A stretch of DNA of 64,000 bases from an uncultured Fibrobacter sp. (GCA_947165045.1 CAMUYW010000002.1:34581-98580), one strand, 5' to 3'; shown: positions 31,994 through 41,845, numbered from the stretch's first letter. The notes: generated from the letters alone by a model not told the origin. Numbers and translations are program-made.

Positions 31994-33681
31994 AATATGT
32001 CGTTTGGCTGTGGCGCGGAACAAAAGGTTTTCGCGTAAATATTATCACTCGCATTTTGGCGGGGATTGCTCGCGTGGCGTGCGGTCTTTTGATGATATGG
32101 CTCAGCAAGCGGTTTATCGATGAAACGATTCGCACGGGGTCGGATGAAGATGTCGTGCGGATGATCGCGTTCCTTGTTTTTTCTGTGGTGGGGACGATTG
32201 TCCTACGGCTTTTGTATTACTATATGACGGCCTCGGCTACGGTGAAAATGACCAATGCGCTAAGGCTGTTCTATTTTGGCACGTTGTTTAAGCGGCCGCT
32301 TTTTGACGGGCATGAATTGCATTCGGGCGATGTGTCGTCGAGGCTTTCGAAGGATATTGAAACGGTCTCGACTTCGGTTATCGATACGCTTCCACAGATG
32401 GCGGTGACGGGAATCCAGCTTGTGGGCGCGTTCCTGTTGATGCGCTGGTTTGATGCTCGTTTGGCTTGGGCACTGCTGTTGCTTACGCCTGTAATGGTTA
32501 TAGTGGGTAAGCTGATTTCGCGCAAGTTGCGCAAGATGACACTTGAAATTCGTGAGGGCGAAAGCAGCATCCAGATGCAAGTGCAAGAGGGCGTGGAATA
32601 CAATGCCGTGTTGCGTTCGCTCGAAAGCGAAAGTTGGGTGATCGAACGACTCGGTTTAAAACAAAGTAAACTTGAAGGTGATGTGCTGCGGCGGACTCGC
32701 TTTACGACGGTCGCGCGTTTTGCGATTGGCTCTGCATTTGGGCTCGGCTATTTGCTTGCGTTTGTGTGGGGCGGGCTTGGGCTGCGCGATGGGACGATTA
32801 CGTTTGGCGTGATGACGTCTTTTTTGCAGTTGGTCGGGCAAATTCAGCACCCGATTTTGACGTTGCTTGGAATGGTGCCGCAGTTGGTGCATTCGACGGC
32901 GAGCATTGATCGCTTGGATGAACTGGTGAAAAATGCCGTGGGGGATGATGGGAAAAGCGCGGACGAAATGTCCTTGGAAATGCGCGGGCGCCTTGGCTTG
33001 CAATTGGAAAATGTGAACTTTGGGTACGCCGGCGGTGACCATGAAATTGTCCGTGATTTCTCGCACGATTTTATGCCTGGAAGTAAAACCGCAATTATGG
33101 GCGAGACCGGTAAAGGCAAGACGACTCTGTTCAGACTTTTGCTTGGCTTTGTAAAGCCCGATAGCGGCCGCATGGTGATTTATTCGGCGGGTGCGGATAC
33201 GGGTGTCGGTGTGGATGAACATGCTGTTGCTGGCGCGGGAGTGCGCGGCGAATCGATTGATGTTTCGGAAGAGACTCGTTCGAATTTTGTGTATGTGCCG
33301 CAAGGCAACACGCTGATGAACGGCTCCGTGCGCTACAATTTGCAGTTGGCAAAGCCCGATGCGACTGACGATGAAATGTGCCATGTTTTGCATATTGCCT
33401 GTGCTGAATTTGTCGATACGCTCCCGGATGGGATTGATACTGAAATTGGAGAACGCGGGCATGGGCTTAGCGAGGGCCAGGCGCAGCGTATTGCGATTGC
33501 TCGTGGACTTTTGCGTCCCGGCAACATTTTGCTTTTTGATGAAATCAGTTCTTCGCTGGACGAGGCGACCGAGGCGGAATTATACCGCCGCTTATTCGAA
33601 GCCTTCCCGGAAAAGACGATGATCTTTGTAACGCACCGCACCGCTATTTGCGAAATGTGCGACGAGACCGTGCGACTGTAG
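31990..33681 (+). CDS. ABC exporter half-transporter (membrane plus ATPase domains)
   Basis: The product (563 aa) starts in the ATGA overlap with the PqqD gene. Residues 1-305 hold about six membrane helices of a type I exporter (DVSSRLSKDIETVSTSVIDTLPQM is a typical intracellular loop). The ATPase domain has a Walker A of GETGKGKTT, Q-loop VPQGN, signature LSEGQAQRIAIARGL, Walker B ILLFDEISSSLDE and the H-loop THR. It should work as a homodimer that exports a peptide, lipid or other substrate. No peptidase C39 domain is present. A short terminator follows at 33794. Confidence 0.9.
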   Translation: MKYVVWLWRGTKGFRVNIITRILAGIARVACGLLMIWLSKRFIDETIRTGSDEDVVRMIAFLVFSVVGTIVLRLLYYYMTASATVKMTNALRLFYFGTLFKRPLFDGHELHSGDVSSRLSKDIETVSTSVIDTLPQMAVTGIQLVGAFLLMRWFDARLAWALLLLTPVMVIVGKLISRKLRKMTLEIREGESSIQMQVQEGVEYNAVLRSLESESWVIERLGLKQSKLEGDVLRRTRFTTVARFAIGSAFGLGYLLAFVWGGLGLRDGTITFGVMTSFLQLVGQIQHPILTLLGMVPQLVHSTASIDRLDELVKNAVGDDGKSADEMSLEMRGRLGLQLENVNFGYAGGDHEIVRDFSHDFMPGSKTAIMGETGKGKTTLFRLLLGFVKPDSGRMVIYSAGADTGVGVDEHAVAGAGVRGESIDVSEETRSNFVYVPQGNTLMNGSVRYNLQLAKPDATDDEMCHVLHIACAEFVDTLPDGIDTEIGERGHGLSEGQAQRIAIARGLLRPGNILLFDEISSSLDEATEAELYRRLFEAFPEKTMIFVTHRTAICEMCDETVRL

Positions 33682-33793
33682 TTGGGCTGGTTAGGCTGGC
33701 GGGGACCGCGCGCCTAGCGTTTCAAAAAAATGCTATAGTCCGTTGCTTTTGAAACATTCTCATGTTATTTTTTGAATAGGTGGGGGCGTTTTT

Positions 33794-33820
33794 GGGCTGA
33801 TTTAGCCCTTTTTTGTTTTT
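33794..33820 (+). terminator. Terminator between the ABC exporter and clpB
   Basis: GGGCT-GATTT-AGCCC (33794-33808) followed by TTTTTTTT-G-TTTTT. The stem is short but the T tract is strong. Confidence 0.65.
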
Positions 33821-33836
33821 GGCACGCAGTTTGCAT
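33819..33836 (+). promoter_or_regulatory. Sigma-54 (-24/-12) promoter of clpB
   Basis: TTGGCACG-CAGT-TTGCAT matches the RpoN consensus TGGCACG-N4-TTGCW at every fixed position, with GG (33821-33822) and GC (33833-33834) exactly 12 bases apart. Predicted transcription start is near 33846, 24 bases before the clpB ATG. Activation would need an enhancer-binding protein of the NtrC class; I found no obvious upstream activator palindrome in the short spacer. Confidence 0.8.
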
Positions 33837-33869
33837 TAAGAGGGGCGAAAAAAGAAAAGCGAGGATAAT

Positions 33870-36437
33870 ATGTCCGATTTTACTAATGATGCAGAAAAAG
33901 TTTTGGCAAAAGCGCAGAGTTTGCGCGACCGTTGCTCGCATTCCTATTTGGGTGCGGCACATTTGGCCGTGGGCCTTGTCGAAGGTCCCGATGCAACCTT
34001 GAAGAAACTTTATAAGTCTAAAGGGGTGAAGACCTCGGAACTCCGTGGCCGTTTGGAACCGTTTGTCCAAAAAATCCCGCGCATGGAAGGCGTGAATCCG
34101 GATGTTGAACCGGATACCGACTTGAACCGTATTTTGCGTGCGGCTGTGCAGGCGGCGCGTCAGGTGAGCCGTATGGTGACGCCGGGCGATTTGCTCGTGG
34201 CTTTGATGAAGTTCTCGGGAGACCGTGCGCTTTCGAAGGTGTTTGCCGATGCGCTTGGTTCGACCGAAGTGGTAGAAACCTGGCTTTCGGACCCGTTTGC
34301 GGGTGCTGCGAATGCCGAAGAACAATCTCCGCTGAAACTTTATGGCCGTGAACTTGTGGAAATGGCGGCGGACGGAAAGCTCTCGCCGGTGATTGGCCGT
34401 GAAGAAGAAATCCGTCGTGTGATTTTGATTTTGAGCCGCAAGACAAAGAACAATCCGTGCTTGGTCGGTGAACCGGGCGTGGGTAAGACGGCTATTGTCG
34501 AAGGCCTTGCCGAACGTATTTACCGCGGCGACGTGCCGGATGCGTTGAAGGGCAAGAAGGTCTTTGCGCTGGATTTGTCTGCCTTGATGGCGGGTGCAAA
34601 ATACCGTGGCGATTTTGAAGAAAGGCTCAAGAGCGTGATTGACGCTATCGAAGAAGATGGCAACACGCTTATGTTTATCGATGAACTCCACAACATTGTG
34701 GGCGCCGGCAAGACCGAAGGCTCGATGGACTTGGGCAACATGCTGAAGCCGAAGCTCGCTCGTGGCGAACTTCATTGCATTGGCGCGACGACGACTCAGG
34801 AATATCGCAAGTACATCGAAAAGGATTCCGCTTTGGAACGTCGATTCCAGCCTGTGCAGGTTTCGGAACCGAGCGAAGACGAAGCAATCTCGATTTTGCG
34901 TGGCATTAAGGAAGGCTTTGATGCGCACCATGGCGTGCGTTTGCATGACAATGCGCTCGTGGCTGCCGTGAAACTTTCGAACCGTTACATCAGTGACCGA
35001 TTCCTCCCGGATAAGGCGATTGACTTGATTGACGAGGCGGCAAGCTTGGTGAAGACGCAGATGGACACCGTGCCTGAAGCTTTGGATACCTTGCAGCGCA
35101 AGGAACTCCAGATGAAGATCGAGGAGCAGGCCTTGGCTAAGGAAACGGACGAAGCGAGCGTGAAGCGCTTGAAAGAACTCCGTGAAGACCTTGCCGTGAC
35201 CGATGCTGCTGTCAAGAAAATGCAGGAACGCTGGCAGGATCGCCGTGCTGCCTTTGCCGAAGTGCAGGACTTGAAAAAATCCTTGAAGGCCGCAAAGGAC
35301 GAGATGGAACAGGCCGAAGCCCGTTACGACTTGAACCGTGCTGCGGAACTCAAGTACAACAAGATTGTGAACATCGAAAAGGAACTCGCGCAGAAGACTG
35401 AAGCGCTCCGCAAGAGTGCAGAAGAAGGCGGCTTGAGCGAAGAAGTCACGGAAGAGACGATTGCGCTTGTGGTAAGCCGTTGGACGGGCATTCCGGTGAC
35501 AAAGCTTTGCGAAGGCGAAAAGGCGAAGTTGTTGCACTTGGACGAACGTCTGCATGCCCGCGTGATTGGTCAGGACGAAGCTGTCGAAGCCGTGTCCGAA
35601 GCAATTCTGCGTAACCGAAGCGGTTTAAGCCGCGAGAATGCGCCGATAGGTAGCTTCTTGTTCCTTGGCCCGACGGGTGTCGGTAAGACGGAACTTGCGA
35701 AGGCTTTGGCTGTGGAACTTTTCGATAGCGAAAACGCGCTTGTGCGTATTGACATGAGCGAATACATGGAAAAGCATAGCGTTAGCCGTTTGATCGGTGC
35801 TCCTCCGGGATACGTGGGCTACGAAGAAGGCGGCCAGCTGACCGAAGCTGTGCGTACGCATCCGTACTGCGTGATTTTGCTCGACGAAATCGAGAAGGCG
35901 CATCCGGACGTGTTCAATACGCTGTTGCAGGTGTTGGACGATGGTCGTTTGACGGACGGCAAGGGCCGTACGGTGAACTTCAAGAACACCTTGATTTTGA
36001 TGACCTCGAATCTGGGTGCCGAAAAGTTCCGCTTGAGTGCCGCGTCTGCAAAGAACGGCAATCCGCCGCAGGTGTCGCTCGAAGATGTCGAAGCTGATTT
36101 GCATGCATTCTTCCGCCCGGAATTCTTGAACCGCTTGGACGAAGTGCTGGTGTTCCAGAGTCTCTCGAAACCGCAGATTCGCGAAATTGTCAAGCTCAAG
36201 TTTGCGGACTTGGCAAAGCGTGCGGCTCGTCAGGACTTGGTCATTACGCTCTCGGATGCAGCGCTTGAAGCTATTGCCGAAGGTGCATACCAGCCGGAAT
36301 TTGGTGCAAGACCGATTCAGCGTTACATCGAACGCAACATCGAACGACCGCTCAGCCATGCAATACTTGCCGGAACGGTGAGTGCTGCAAAGCCTGCCGT
36401 TGTGGACTACCAGAACGGCGCGTTTGTGGTTGTTTAG
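33870..36437 (+). CDS. clpB: ClpB disaggregase (Hsp100)
   Basis: The 855-aa protein has a Clp-N domain (about 1-145), a first AAA+ domain with Walker [10 protein letters not shown] from Gly200, a long coiled-coil middle domain (about 400-525), and a second AAA+ domain with [10 protein letters not shown] from Gly600. The C-terminal D2 small domain follows ([19 protein letters not shown]). The long middle domain and length (E. coli ClpB 857) point to ClpB, not ClpA or ClpC; no ClpP-binding loop (IGL/F) was noticed. With DnaK it rescues aggregated proteins. GCGAGG lies upstream of the ATG. It is a single gene with a sigma-54 promoter rather than a visible CIRCE element. Confidence 0.96.
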   Translation: MSDFTNDAEKVLAKAQSLRDRCSHSYLGAAHLAVGLVEGPDATLKKLYKSKGVKTSELRGRLEPFVQKIPRMEGVNPDVEPDTDLNRILRAAVQAARQVSRMVTPGDLLVALMKFSGDRALSKVFADALGSTEVVETWLSDPFAGAANAEEQSPLKLYGRELVEMAADGKLSPVIGREEEIRRVILILSRKTKNNPCLVGEPGVGKTAIVEGLAERIYRGDVPDALKGKKVFALDLSALMAGAKYRGDFEERLKSVIDAIEEDGNTLMFIDELHNIVGAGKTEGSMDLGNMLKPKLARGELHCIGATTTQEYRKYIEKDSALERRFQPVQVSEPSEDEAISILRGIKEGFDAHHGVRLHDNALVAAVKLSNRYISDRFLPDKAIDLIDEAASLVKTQMDTVPEALDTLQRKELQMKIEEQALAKETDEASVKRLKELREDLAVTDAAVKKMQERWQDRRAAFAEVQDLKKSLKAAKDEMEQAEARYDLNRAAELKYNKIVNIEKELAQKTEALRKSAEEGGLSEEVTEETIALVVSRWTGIPVTKLCEGEKAKLLHLDERLHARVIGQDEAVEAVSEAILRNRSGLSRENAPIGSFLFLGPTGVGKTELAKALAVELFDSENALVRIDMSEYMEKHSVSRLIGAPPGYVGYEEGGQLTEAVRTHPYCVILLDEIEKAHPDVFNTLLQVLDDGRLTDGKGRTVNFKNTLILMTSNLGAEKFRLSAASAKNGNPPQVSLEDVEADLHAFFRPEFLNRLDEVLVFQSLSKPQIREIVKLKFADLAKRAARQDLVITLSDAALEAIAEGAYQPEFGARPIQRYIERNIERPLSHAILAGTVSAAKPAVVDYQNGAFVVV

Positions 36438-36469
36438 GTAACAGGTGTGGGGGCGGGGCGATGCCGCCG

Positions 36470-37186
36470 CTACAGAGACGTCATAACGTAAAGAGCAATG
36501 GTCCTACGATCATTGTTCTTTTCTTGCATTACGCCAACGTCGAAGTCGATGCGGACATGCGTGCCGCCGAATGTGAACTCAAACTTCGGAATGATATCGA
36601 TCATGAAATCATCTTTTAGAAGCCCAATGCTTGCGGATGAAGTGACTTCAAGGAATAAACGGAAAACTTGTCCGAAAACAAGAGTCGGAATCATAGATCC
36701 CGAAAACTTCACGTAGCCACTTTGATCGCCTATTTTGCCTGCAGCACCTTCAAGTACGCCCGCACGGAGTTCGTAGTAGTTGGCAAAACATTTGGCGATA
36801 AATTGCTGAGTGCCGATCGTGAATACTAAAGCGCTTTGGCTGGTCTCGCTCAAATCCAAGTAACCATCGAATGCAATGAATGAACTTGGTTTGTAGCGGT
36901 AACGAACGCCGAGATCAAGTGCCGTTTTGATTTCATCGAATTGGCCATAGGTGTTGATATCCAGTTTTGCACCAACGTCAAATTGCTTGTTCAGTCTTGT
37001 TGTAAAATTGAGTGGAAATAGCACATCGGAGTTGAATGGTGTGCGGATGCCGATACCGAGACCAATTTTTGGGGATGGGCGGCTTTCGGGGCCAAAGGTG
37101 TACCGCATGTCCCACATGTGGTCAAGTGCAAAAGCGTTTGTAACTAAAATCGCAAATAGCAGGCAAAGAATGTGTTTCATATTCAT
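36470..37186 (-). CDS. Secreted beta-barrel-like protein of unknown function
   Basis: The product (238 aa) has a signal peptide (MNMKHILCLLFAILVTNAFA). Alternating strands (IGLGIGIRTPFNSDVLFPLNFTTRL, ALDLGVRYRYKPSSFIAFDGYLDL) suggest a small outer-membrane barrel. The frame stays open far upstream, but that part is antisense to hisC and lacks family features, so I start at ATG 37186 (ATG 37180 also possible). A TAACTTTG box abuts the start codon. It converges with clpB, 33 bases apart. Confidence 0.7.
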   Translation of the reverse strand: MNMKHILCLLFAILVTNAFALDHMWDMRYTFGPESRPSPKIGLGIGIRTPFNSDVLFPLNFTTRLNKQFDVGAKLDINTYGQFDEIKTALDLGVRYRYKPSSFIAFDGYLDLSETSQSALVFTIGTQQFIAKCFANYYELRAGVLEGAAGKIGDQSGYVKFSGSMIPTLVFGQVFRLFLEVTSSASIGLLKDDFMIDIIPKFEFTFGGTHVRIDFDVGVMQEKNNDRRTIALYVMTSL

Positions 37187-37246
37187 CAAAGTTAGATAAA
37201 TCGTTTGGTAAAAGCTAAATTTACAACTGTTAAAATGGAGGTATTT

Positions 37247-38332
37247 GTGGTCGATCCGCGTCCAGAACTTTCTAAACTTTCCGATTACGTCCCTGGCAAG
37301 TCCATTGACGAAATTCGTGAACGTTATGGTCTTAAGAATGTTGTAAAGCTTGCGTCTAACGAGAATCCGTTGGGCGCTTCCCCGAAGGCTGTGGAAGCTT
37401 TCCATGAAATCGCAAATTCCTTGCACCTGTATCCGCGTGGCGATGCTCCGAAGCTCATTGATGACATTGCAAAAAGATTTGGCGTGAACAAAAATCAGAT
37501 CGTTATCGGTAACGGTTCTGACGAAATTATTGACATGGTGGGCAAGGCTTTTATCCGCCAGGGCGACAACTGCATTGGCATTACGCCGACGTTCTCGGTC
37601 TACAAGTTTACGACGCTTTCGAACGGTGCCGATTTTATTGGCGTGGGCGAAGGCGATGAACGTGCAAGTCTTGATAAACTTGCTGCAGCCATCAACGAAA
37701 AGACTCGCGTTGTGTTCATTTGCAACCCGAATAACCCGACCGGTCACTATTACAACGAAGCTGAAATTCGTGCGTTCCTCGCTAAGGTCTCGAAGAACGT
37801 TCTTGTATTTTTGGACGAAGCTTATGCCGAATTTGCAACGGCTCTGGATTTCCCGAAGTTGACTTCGGCTTTGGACGAGTTCCCGAACTTGTTCATCAAT
37901 CGCACGTTCAGCAAGATTTATGGTTTGGCAGGGCTCCGCGTGGGTTATGCGATTTCGAATGCCGAAGTGATTCGCTCTATGTGGAAAATCAAACCGCCGT
38001 TCGATGTGAACCAGGCGGCTCAGGTGGCGGCGATTGCTGCTTTTGCCGATACGGACCACGTTGAAGCAACGCGCAAGAACAACGCTATTGGCTTTGATTA
38101 TTTAAATCGCGAATTTACGGCTCTTGGCTTTAAGGTGCTCCCGACGCAGGCTAACTTTATTTGTGTTCACATAGGTGCACGCGCCAAGGAACTTGTTTCG
38201 TTCTTGGAACAGAACGGCATGATTGTCCGCGGCCTCACGAGCTTTGGAATGCCGGAACACATCCGCATTACCGTGGGCAAGCCCGAAGAAAACGAATTAC
38301 TCGTTTCGCTTGTTAAAAAGTGGGTCGGCTAG
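37247..38332 (+). CDS. hisC: Histidinol-phosphate aminotransferase
   Basis: The 361-aa PLP enzyme (fold type I) converts imidazole acetol phosphate to histidinol phosphate. Motifs: KLASNENPLGASPKAVEA, LHLYPRGDAPKL, IGNGSDEIIDM, ICNPNNPTGHYY, LDEAYAEF, and the PLP lysine at 223 in TFSKIYGLAGLRVGY. I chose GTG 37247 because GGAGG lies 5 bases upstream; the in-frame ATG at 37235 contains that Shine-Dalgarno site. hisN follows after 9 bases, forming a histidine-synthesis pair. Confidence 0.95.
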   Translation: MVDPRPELSKLSDYVPGKSIDEIRERYGLKNVVKLASNENPLGASPKAVEAFHEIANSLHLYPRGDAPKLIDDIAKRFGVNKNQIVIGNGSDEIIDMVGKAFIRQGDNCIGITPTFSVYKFTTLSNGADFIGVGEGDERASLDKLAAAINEKTRVVFICNPNNPTGHYYNEAEIRAFLAKVSKNVLVFLDEAYAEFATALDFPKLTSALDEFPNLFINRTFSKIYGLAGLRVGYAISNAEVIRSMWKIKPPFDVNQAAQVAAIAAFADTDHVEATRKNNAIGFDYLNREFTALGFKVLPTQANFICVHIGARAKELVSFLEQNGMIVRGLTSFGMPEHIRITVGKPEENELLVSLVKKWVG

Positions 38333-38341
38333 GAGCTTGCT

Positions 38342-39181
38342 ATGGATAATCGCGAAATCGCAAAGGCTGGGGTAGCTCCCGAGAATCTGGAACTCTTGAA
38401 GATTGCTCTCAAAACGGCGGAACTCGCCGAAGAGAACATCCTCAAATTCTACCAGAACGATGTAGGCGTCGAATGGAAGGCCGACAAGACTCCGGTGACG
38501 ATTGCGGACAAGGGAACCGAAGAACTTGCTCGCAAGTTCTGGGCAAAGGAAACTCCCGGCTTTGGCGTCATTGGCGAAGAATTCGGCATTGAAAGTCCGG
38601 ATGCGGAATACCAGTGGGTGATTGACCCGATTGACGGAACGAAGTCGTTTATTCATGGGGTGCCGCTGTTCGGAACGCTGATTGCACTTTACCACAAGAA
38701 CGTTCCGATTGCAAGCGTGATTCGCTTGCCGGCAATGAAAAGCTCTGTATGGGCGGTGAACGGCGGCGGTGCGTTCTTGGATGGTCGTGAGGTTCGCGCT
38801 TCGAAGGTGTCGCAGTTGAGCGATGCGCTTGTGCTTTCGGGTACCATCAATACGATGGAAGACAAGGGCTTTGGTGAAGGCTTTACGAAGCTTCGCCGTA
38901 GCGCCCGCTTGCATCGTGGTTGGGGCGACTGCTATGGCTATTACCTCGTGGCGGCTGGCCGTGCCGAAATCATGGTGGATCCGGTCGTTTCGTTGTGGGA
39001 CATTGCTCCGTTCCCGCTCTTGATGAAGGAAGCGGGTGGCAAGTTCAGCACGATTGACGGAAAGACGGAACTCTTCGATGCAAACGGAAAGCCGACATCT
39101 CCGATTTACGAAGGGTTCACGAGTGTCGCAACGAATGGACTGCTGCATAGCGTTGCGCTTGAAACGCTGGCAAATCGTTAG
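38342..39181 (+). CDS. hisN: Histidinol-phosphatase, inositol monophosphatase family
   Basis: The 279-aa protein has the Mg-site motifs GVIGEEFG, WVIDPIDGTKSFIHG, and the C-terminal VDPVVSLWDIAPFPLLMKEAGG. Enzymes of this fold act as HisN histidinol-phosphatase in several phyla; the direct link to hisC supports that over inositol monophosphatase or CysQ. AGGAG lies 6 bases before the ATG. A repeat element with a possible terminator hairpin (39338-39357) follows. Confidence 0.9.
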   Translation: MDNREIAKAGVAPENLELLKIALKTAELAEENILKFYQNDVGVEWKADKTPVTIADKGTEELARKFWAKETPGFGVIGEEFGIESPDAEYQWVIDPIDGTKSFIHGVPLFGTLIALYHKNVPIASVIRLPAMKSSVWAVNGGGAFLDGREVRASKVSQLSDALVLSGTINTMEDKGFGEGFTKLRRSARLHRGWGDCYGYYLVAAGRAEIMVDPVVSLWDIAPFPLLMKEAGGKFSTIDGKTELFDANGKPTSPIYEGFTSVATNGLLHSVALETLANR

Positions 39182-39223
39182 TAACGATTTGCGGCATGAA
39201 TGAGGTCGGACTATAGCCATGCA

Positions 39224-39440
39224 GTCATCCTCCCTTTGGGAGGAACCATACGTTTCTCAATCACAGTGTATGGATCGGCTCCGCCCTACTCTTAGCCTCA
39301 ACCATACCCGTGCAAGCACATACGAAGCGAATGCCGCAAAAAGTGCTTGCACTTTTTATGGTTGAGCTGAAGTTGTGGACGCGAAGCGTCAACCACGGTT
39401 GCGGTCCTCGGCTTTAGAGTAGTCTCCTTCGGAGAATGAC
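39224..39440 (-). repeat. Long GTCAT-ended element, copy 4 (inverted homologue of 23741-23878)
   Basis: The 217-bp element is the reverse complement of the 23741-23878 family, with the same hairpin ends. It carries 78 extra bases (39317-39394) that the other copy lacks. The insertion sets up a large cruciform: CTCAACCATA (39297-39306) pairs with TATGGTTGAG (39357-39366), and GTGCAAGCAC (39310-39319) with GTGCTTGCAC (39343-39352). AAAAAGTGC/GCACTTTTT (39338-39357) may end hisN transcription. The element stops 2 bases from the comEC stop codon. Confidence 0.75.
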
Positions 39441-39442
39441 TA

Positions 39443-41770
39443 TTACCACATCGTTGTATAGCTTACTGAATCAGGGACGAACGTGAACGTTATCGTCCCT
39501 TTTTTAGCGGTGTTGATGTAGGGAATGTGGAGTGAGTCAAGGCGGTCGGTCACTTGCTTGTGCGGGTGGCGAAACCGGTTCTTGCGCCCGCTGGAGACTA
39601 TGGCGTATTTGGGCTCGACGGCGTTCAGAAATTTTACGCTGCTAGATGTTTTGGAGCCGTGGTGCCCAAGTTTTAAGACATCGCTTTTTAGATAAATGTC
39701 TGTCTTCATGATTTCCTTTTCGCCTTTGATGGTGAGGTCCCCGGTGAGGACGGCGGAATGCCCGAGACCTTTTAGGCGGAGTGTTATGCTCCCTTCGTTT
39801 GCTTCGGTGCAGACATCTTCGATAGGGTGGATCGTTTGAATTTCAAAATAATTTTCCTTCCATAGCAAACCTCGGTGCATGTTGCGTATTGGAATATTTC
39901 GTTTGTTTGCTTCGTGAATAACCTGTTGCCATTCAGGTTTGCTTTCTTTTAACGAACATTTGCTTGCCCAAATTTCTTTGACGGGGAACATTTTCAATAG
40001 AGAAAGTGCTCCGCCGAAATGGTCTTTGTCGGGGTGCGTGATAACGAGGGCGTCAAGCTCGCGGACACCGATGTGGTGCAAAAACGGAACGATAATGTCT
40101 TTGCCGGAATCTTGCCTGCTGTTGTCACCGGCGTCAACGAGAAAATGCCTGCCGGATGGTGCCTTGACGAGGTGACTATCGCCTTGGCCAACATCGATGG
40201 TCGTGAGCGTCCATGACGGGTGCAGCACCTCGCGGTAGCTTTCAAATGCGAACAACGCGGTGGCGACTAGCATACACAAAAACGCATACTTGCGGGCGAT
40301 GTAATTCTTGCGGCAAATTGGCAAAAGTAAAATCAAAAGGCCGAGTGCGAGCAACACCGCTGGCGAGAATGGCCCGACGGTCATCGAGGCCGCGGCGCTG
40401 TCCGAAAGTATTCGCGTGAGGAGCGAGGCGAGCCGCAAAAAGAATCGTGCGGCGGCGCAGAACGTGCCGCTGATAAAATCAATGGGGGAGAGCTGCGCGA
40501 AAAGCCCTGCTTGCATGCCGAGCGAAATCGCGGGAACGATGATAATGTTACCGAACCATGCAAACGGTGAAAGCGTTTTGAAATGATGAATCAGGAACGG
40601 GGCCGTGGCAAGCGTGGCGCAAAGCGTGACGTACGTGGGATTGATGGCGAATGCTTGTATTTTTTGCCAAAGCTTGTTTTGCTTGAAACTCTCGGGCAGA
40701 AACTTTGTTGGATTGTGTGGCGTGCCGATAATGATGCCAGCCGTAGCTGCAAAAGAAAGCTGAAATCCTGGATTCCAAATAACGCTCGGTTCCGGCAAAA
40801 TGATGAGGAGCAACGCTACTCCTAAGCTGTTGAGCGTGTTGGCTGGTTTTCCGAATAAAGTGCCGATTTGCGGAATGGCAAACATCATGACGGCGCGACG
40901 AACTGCAGGCGAGCCGCCTGTTACGGGAACGTAAACCGCGAGGAGCGCCGTTGCAATTAGAATGACGATTCTGTGGGGGAGTCCTGTCGCTTTCAAAAAC
41001 ACCATCAACATGCCCGCAAGCAATACCACATGAAAACCGCTAATGGCGAGAACATGAACGAGTCCCGAGCGCTGAAAATCGCTTCGCAAAACCTCTGGAA
41101 TGCCCGAACGGTCTCCCGCCAGGAGCCCCATCAAGAGCCCTGTCTCGGCGGGATCGAGAAATTTTGCAAATCGCGCCTGCAAAAACTGCCTGAATCTAAA
41201 GAAACTACGCTCGAATGTCCAGCCGCCAGGGTATGCGGTCCAATGCTTGAACTTTCCGTAAGCGGCAAGATTCTGCGAATCTAGCCATCCTTGCGTGTCG
41301 AATGCACCGGGAACGCTTGGCGGAGTAACGGGGTACCAAGATGCTTCGTAGCAAATGGAATCGCCCGGCTCGGGAAGATTCGGCACGTCCCGCTTTTCGG
41401 TGATGCGCACTTTTTCGACCCCTGTGTTGATGATAAAAGTGGTTCCTTTGGGGCGGGGCAGGCGCGTTTCGACTTTTCCACACCCAAAATTGCTAATTTC
41501 CGCACTTTTGAACATCCCGAAGCTAGGATCCCCTTCATGGACTATAATTCCTGCTGCCATTGTGACTAGAATCATCCATTGCAGGTGCCGCCGGAACGAA
41601 TGTGTGAGCAAAAATACAGTCCCGAGTAGAAAAATGGCGAAATTTGGCTTATCTAGGGCTGCTAAAGTAGCTGTCAAAACGATTGCACTTACAAGGGCCG
41701 GTTTCCCGTCTAGCGGTGTCATAAACTCCTTAAGTGAGATAAATATTTTTTCTTTAATATTTTTTTTCAT
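39443..41770 (-). CDS. comEC: DNA internalization competence protein ComEC/Rec2
   Basis: The 775-aa membrane protein has N-terminal helices and an OB-like DUF4131 segment. The Competence domain follows (FARFLDPAETGLLMGLLAGDRSGIPEVLRSDFQRSGLVHVLAISGFHV), and a C-terminal metallo-beta-lactamase domain has DAGDNSRQDSGKDIIVPFLHH and THPDKDHFGG. ComEC forms the inner-membrane channel for single-stranded DNA uptake, and the lactamase domain may degrade the other strand. All three domains are present, so the gene seems intact. No other competence genes are nearby. Confidence 0.95.
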   Translation of the reverse strand: MKKNIKEKIFISLKEFMTPLDGKPALVSAIVLTATLAALDKPNFAIFLLGTVFLLTHSFRRHLQWMILVTMAAGIIVHEGDPSFGMFKSAEISNFGCGKVETRLPRPKGTTFIINTGVEKVRITEKRDVPNLPEPGDSICYEASWYPVTPPSVPGAFDTQGWLDSQNLAAYGKFKHWTAYPGGWTFERSFFRFRQFLQARFAKFLDPAETGLLMGLLAGDRSGIPEVLRSDFQRSGLVHVLAISGFHVVLLAGMLMVFLKATGLPHRIVILIATALLAVYVPVTGGSPAVRRAVMMFAIPQIGTLFGKPANTLNSLGVALLLIILPEPSVIWNPGFQLSFAATAGIIIGTPHNPTKFLPESFKQNKLWQKIQAFAINPTYVTLCATLATAPFLIHHFKTLSPFAWFGNIIIVPAISLGMQAGLFAQLSPIDFISGTFCAAARFFLRLASLLTRILSDSAAASMTVGPFSPAVLLALGLLILLLPICRKNYIARKYAFLCMLVATALFAFESYREVLHPSWTLTTIDVGQGDSHLVKAPSGRHFLVDAGDNSRQDSGKDIIVPFLHHIGVRELDALVITHPDKDHFGGALSLLKMFPVKEIWASKCSLKESKPEWQQVIHEANKRNIPIRNMHRGLLWKENYFEIQTIHPIEDVCTEANEGSITLRLKGLGHSAVLTGDLTIKGEKEIMKTDIYLKSDVLKLGHHGSKTSSSVKFLNAVEPKYAIVSSGRKNRFRHPHKQVTDRLDSLHIPYINTAKKGTITFTFVPDSVSYTTMW

Positions 41771-41845
41771 TTTCTTATTTCTTTTGTATTTTAAGTGTGT
41801 CTTTATTTATTACACGCTTTTGAGGAGTATTTGGATTAGGAGTTT

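Noticed and set aside
28810..33681. tldD as part of the PqqD-ABC cassette (peptide maturation)
   Set aside because: Two terminators and 300 bases separate them, tldD abuts hisF, and no pmbA partner is present, so linkage is not supported.
33765..35555. 596-codon open frame antisense to clpB
   Set aside because: Shadow of clpB codon bias; the peptide is rich in His, Phe and Arg and spans the sigma-54 promoter in reverse.
37187..38059. Upstream half of the minus-strand frame ending at 36470
   Set aside because: Antisense to hisC with no protein-like features; the signal peptide at 37186 marks the real start of that gene.
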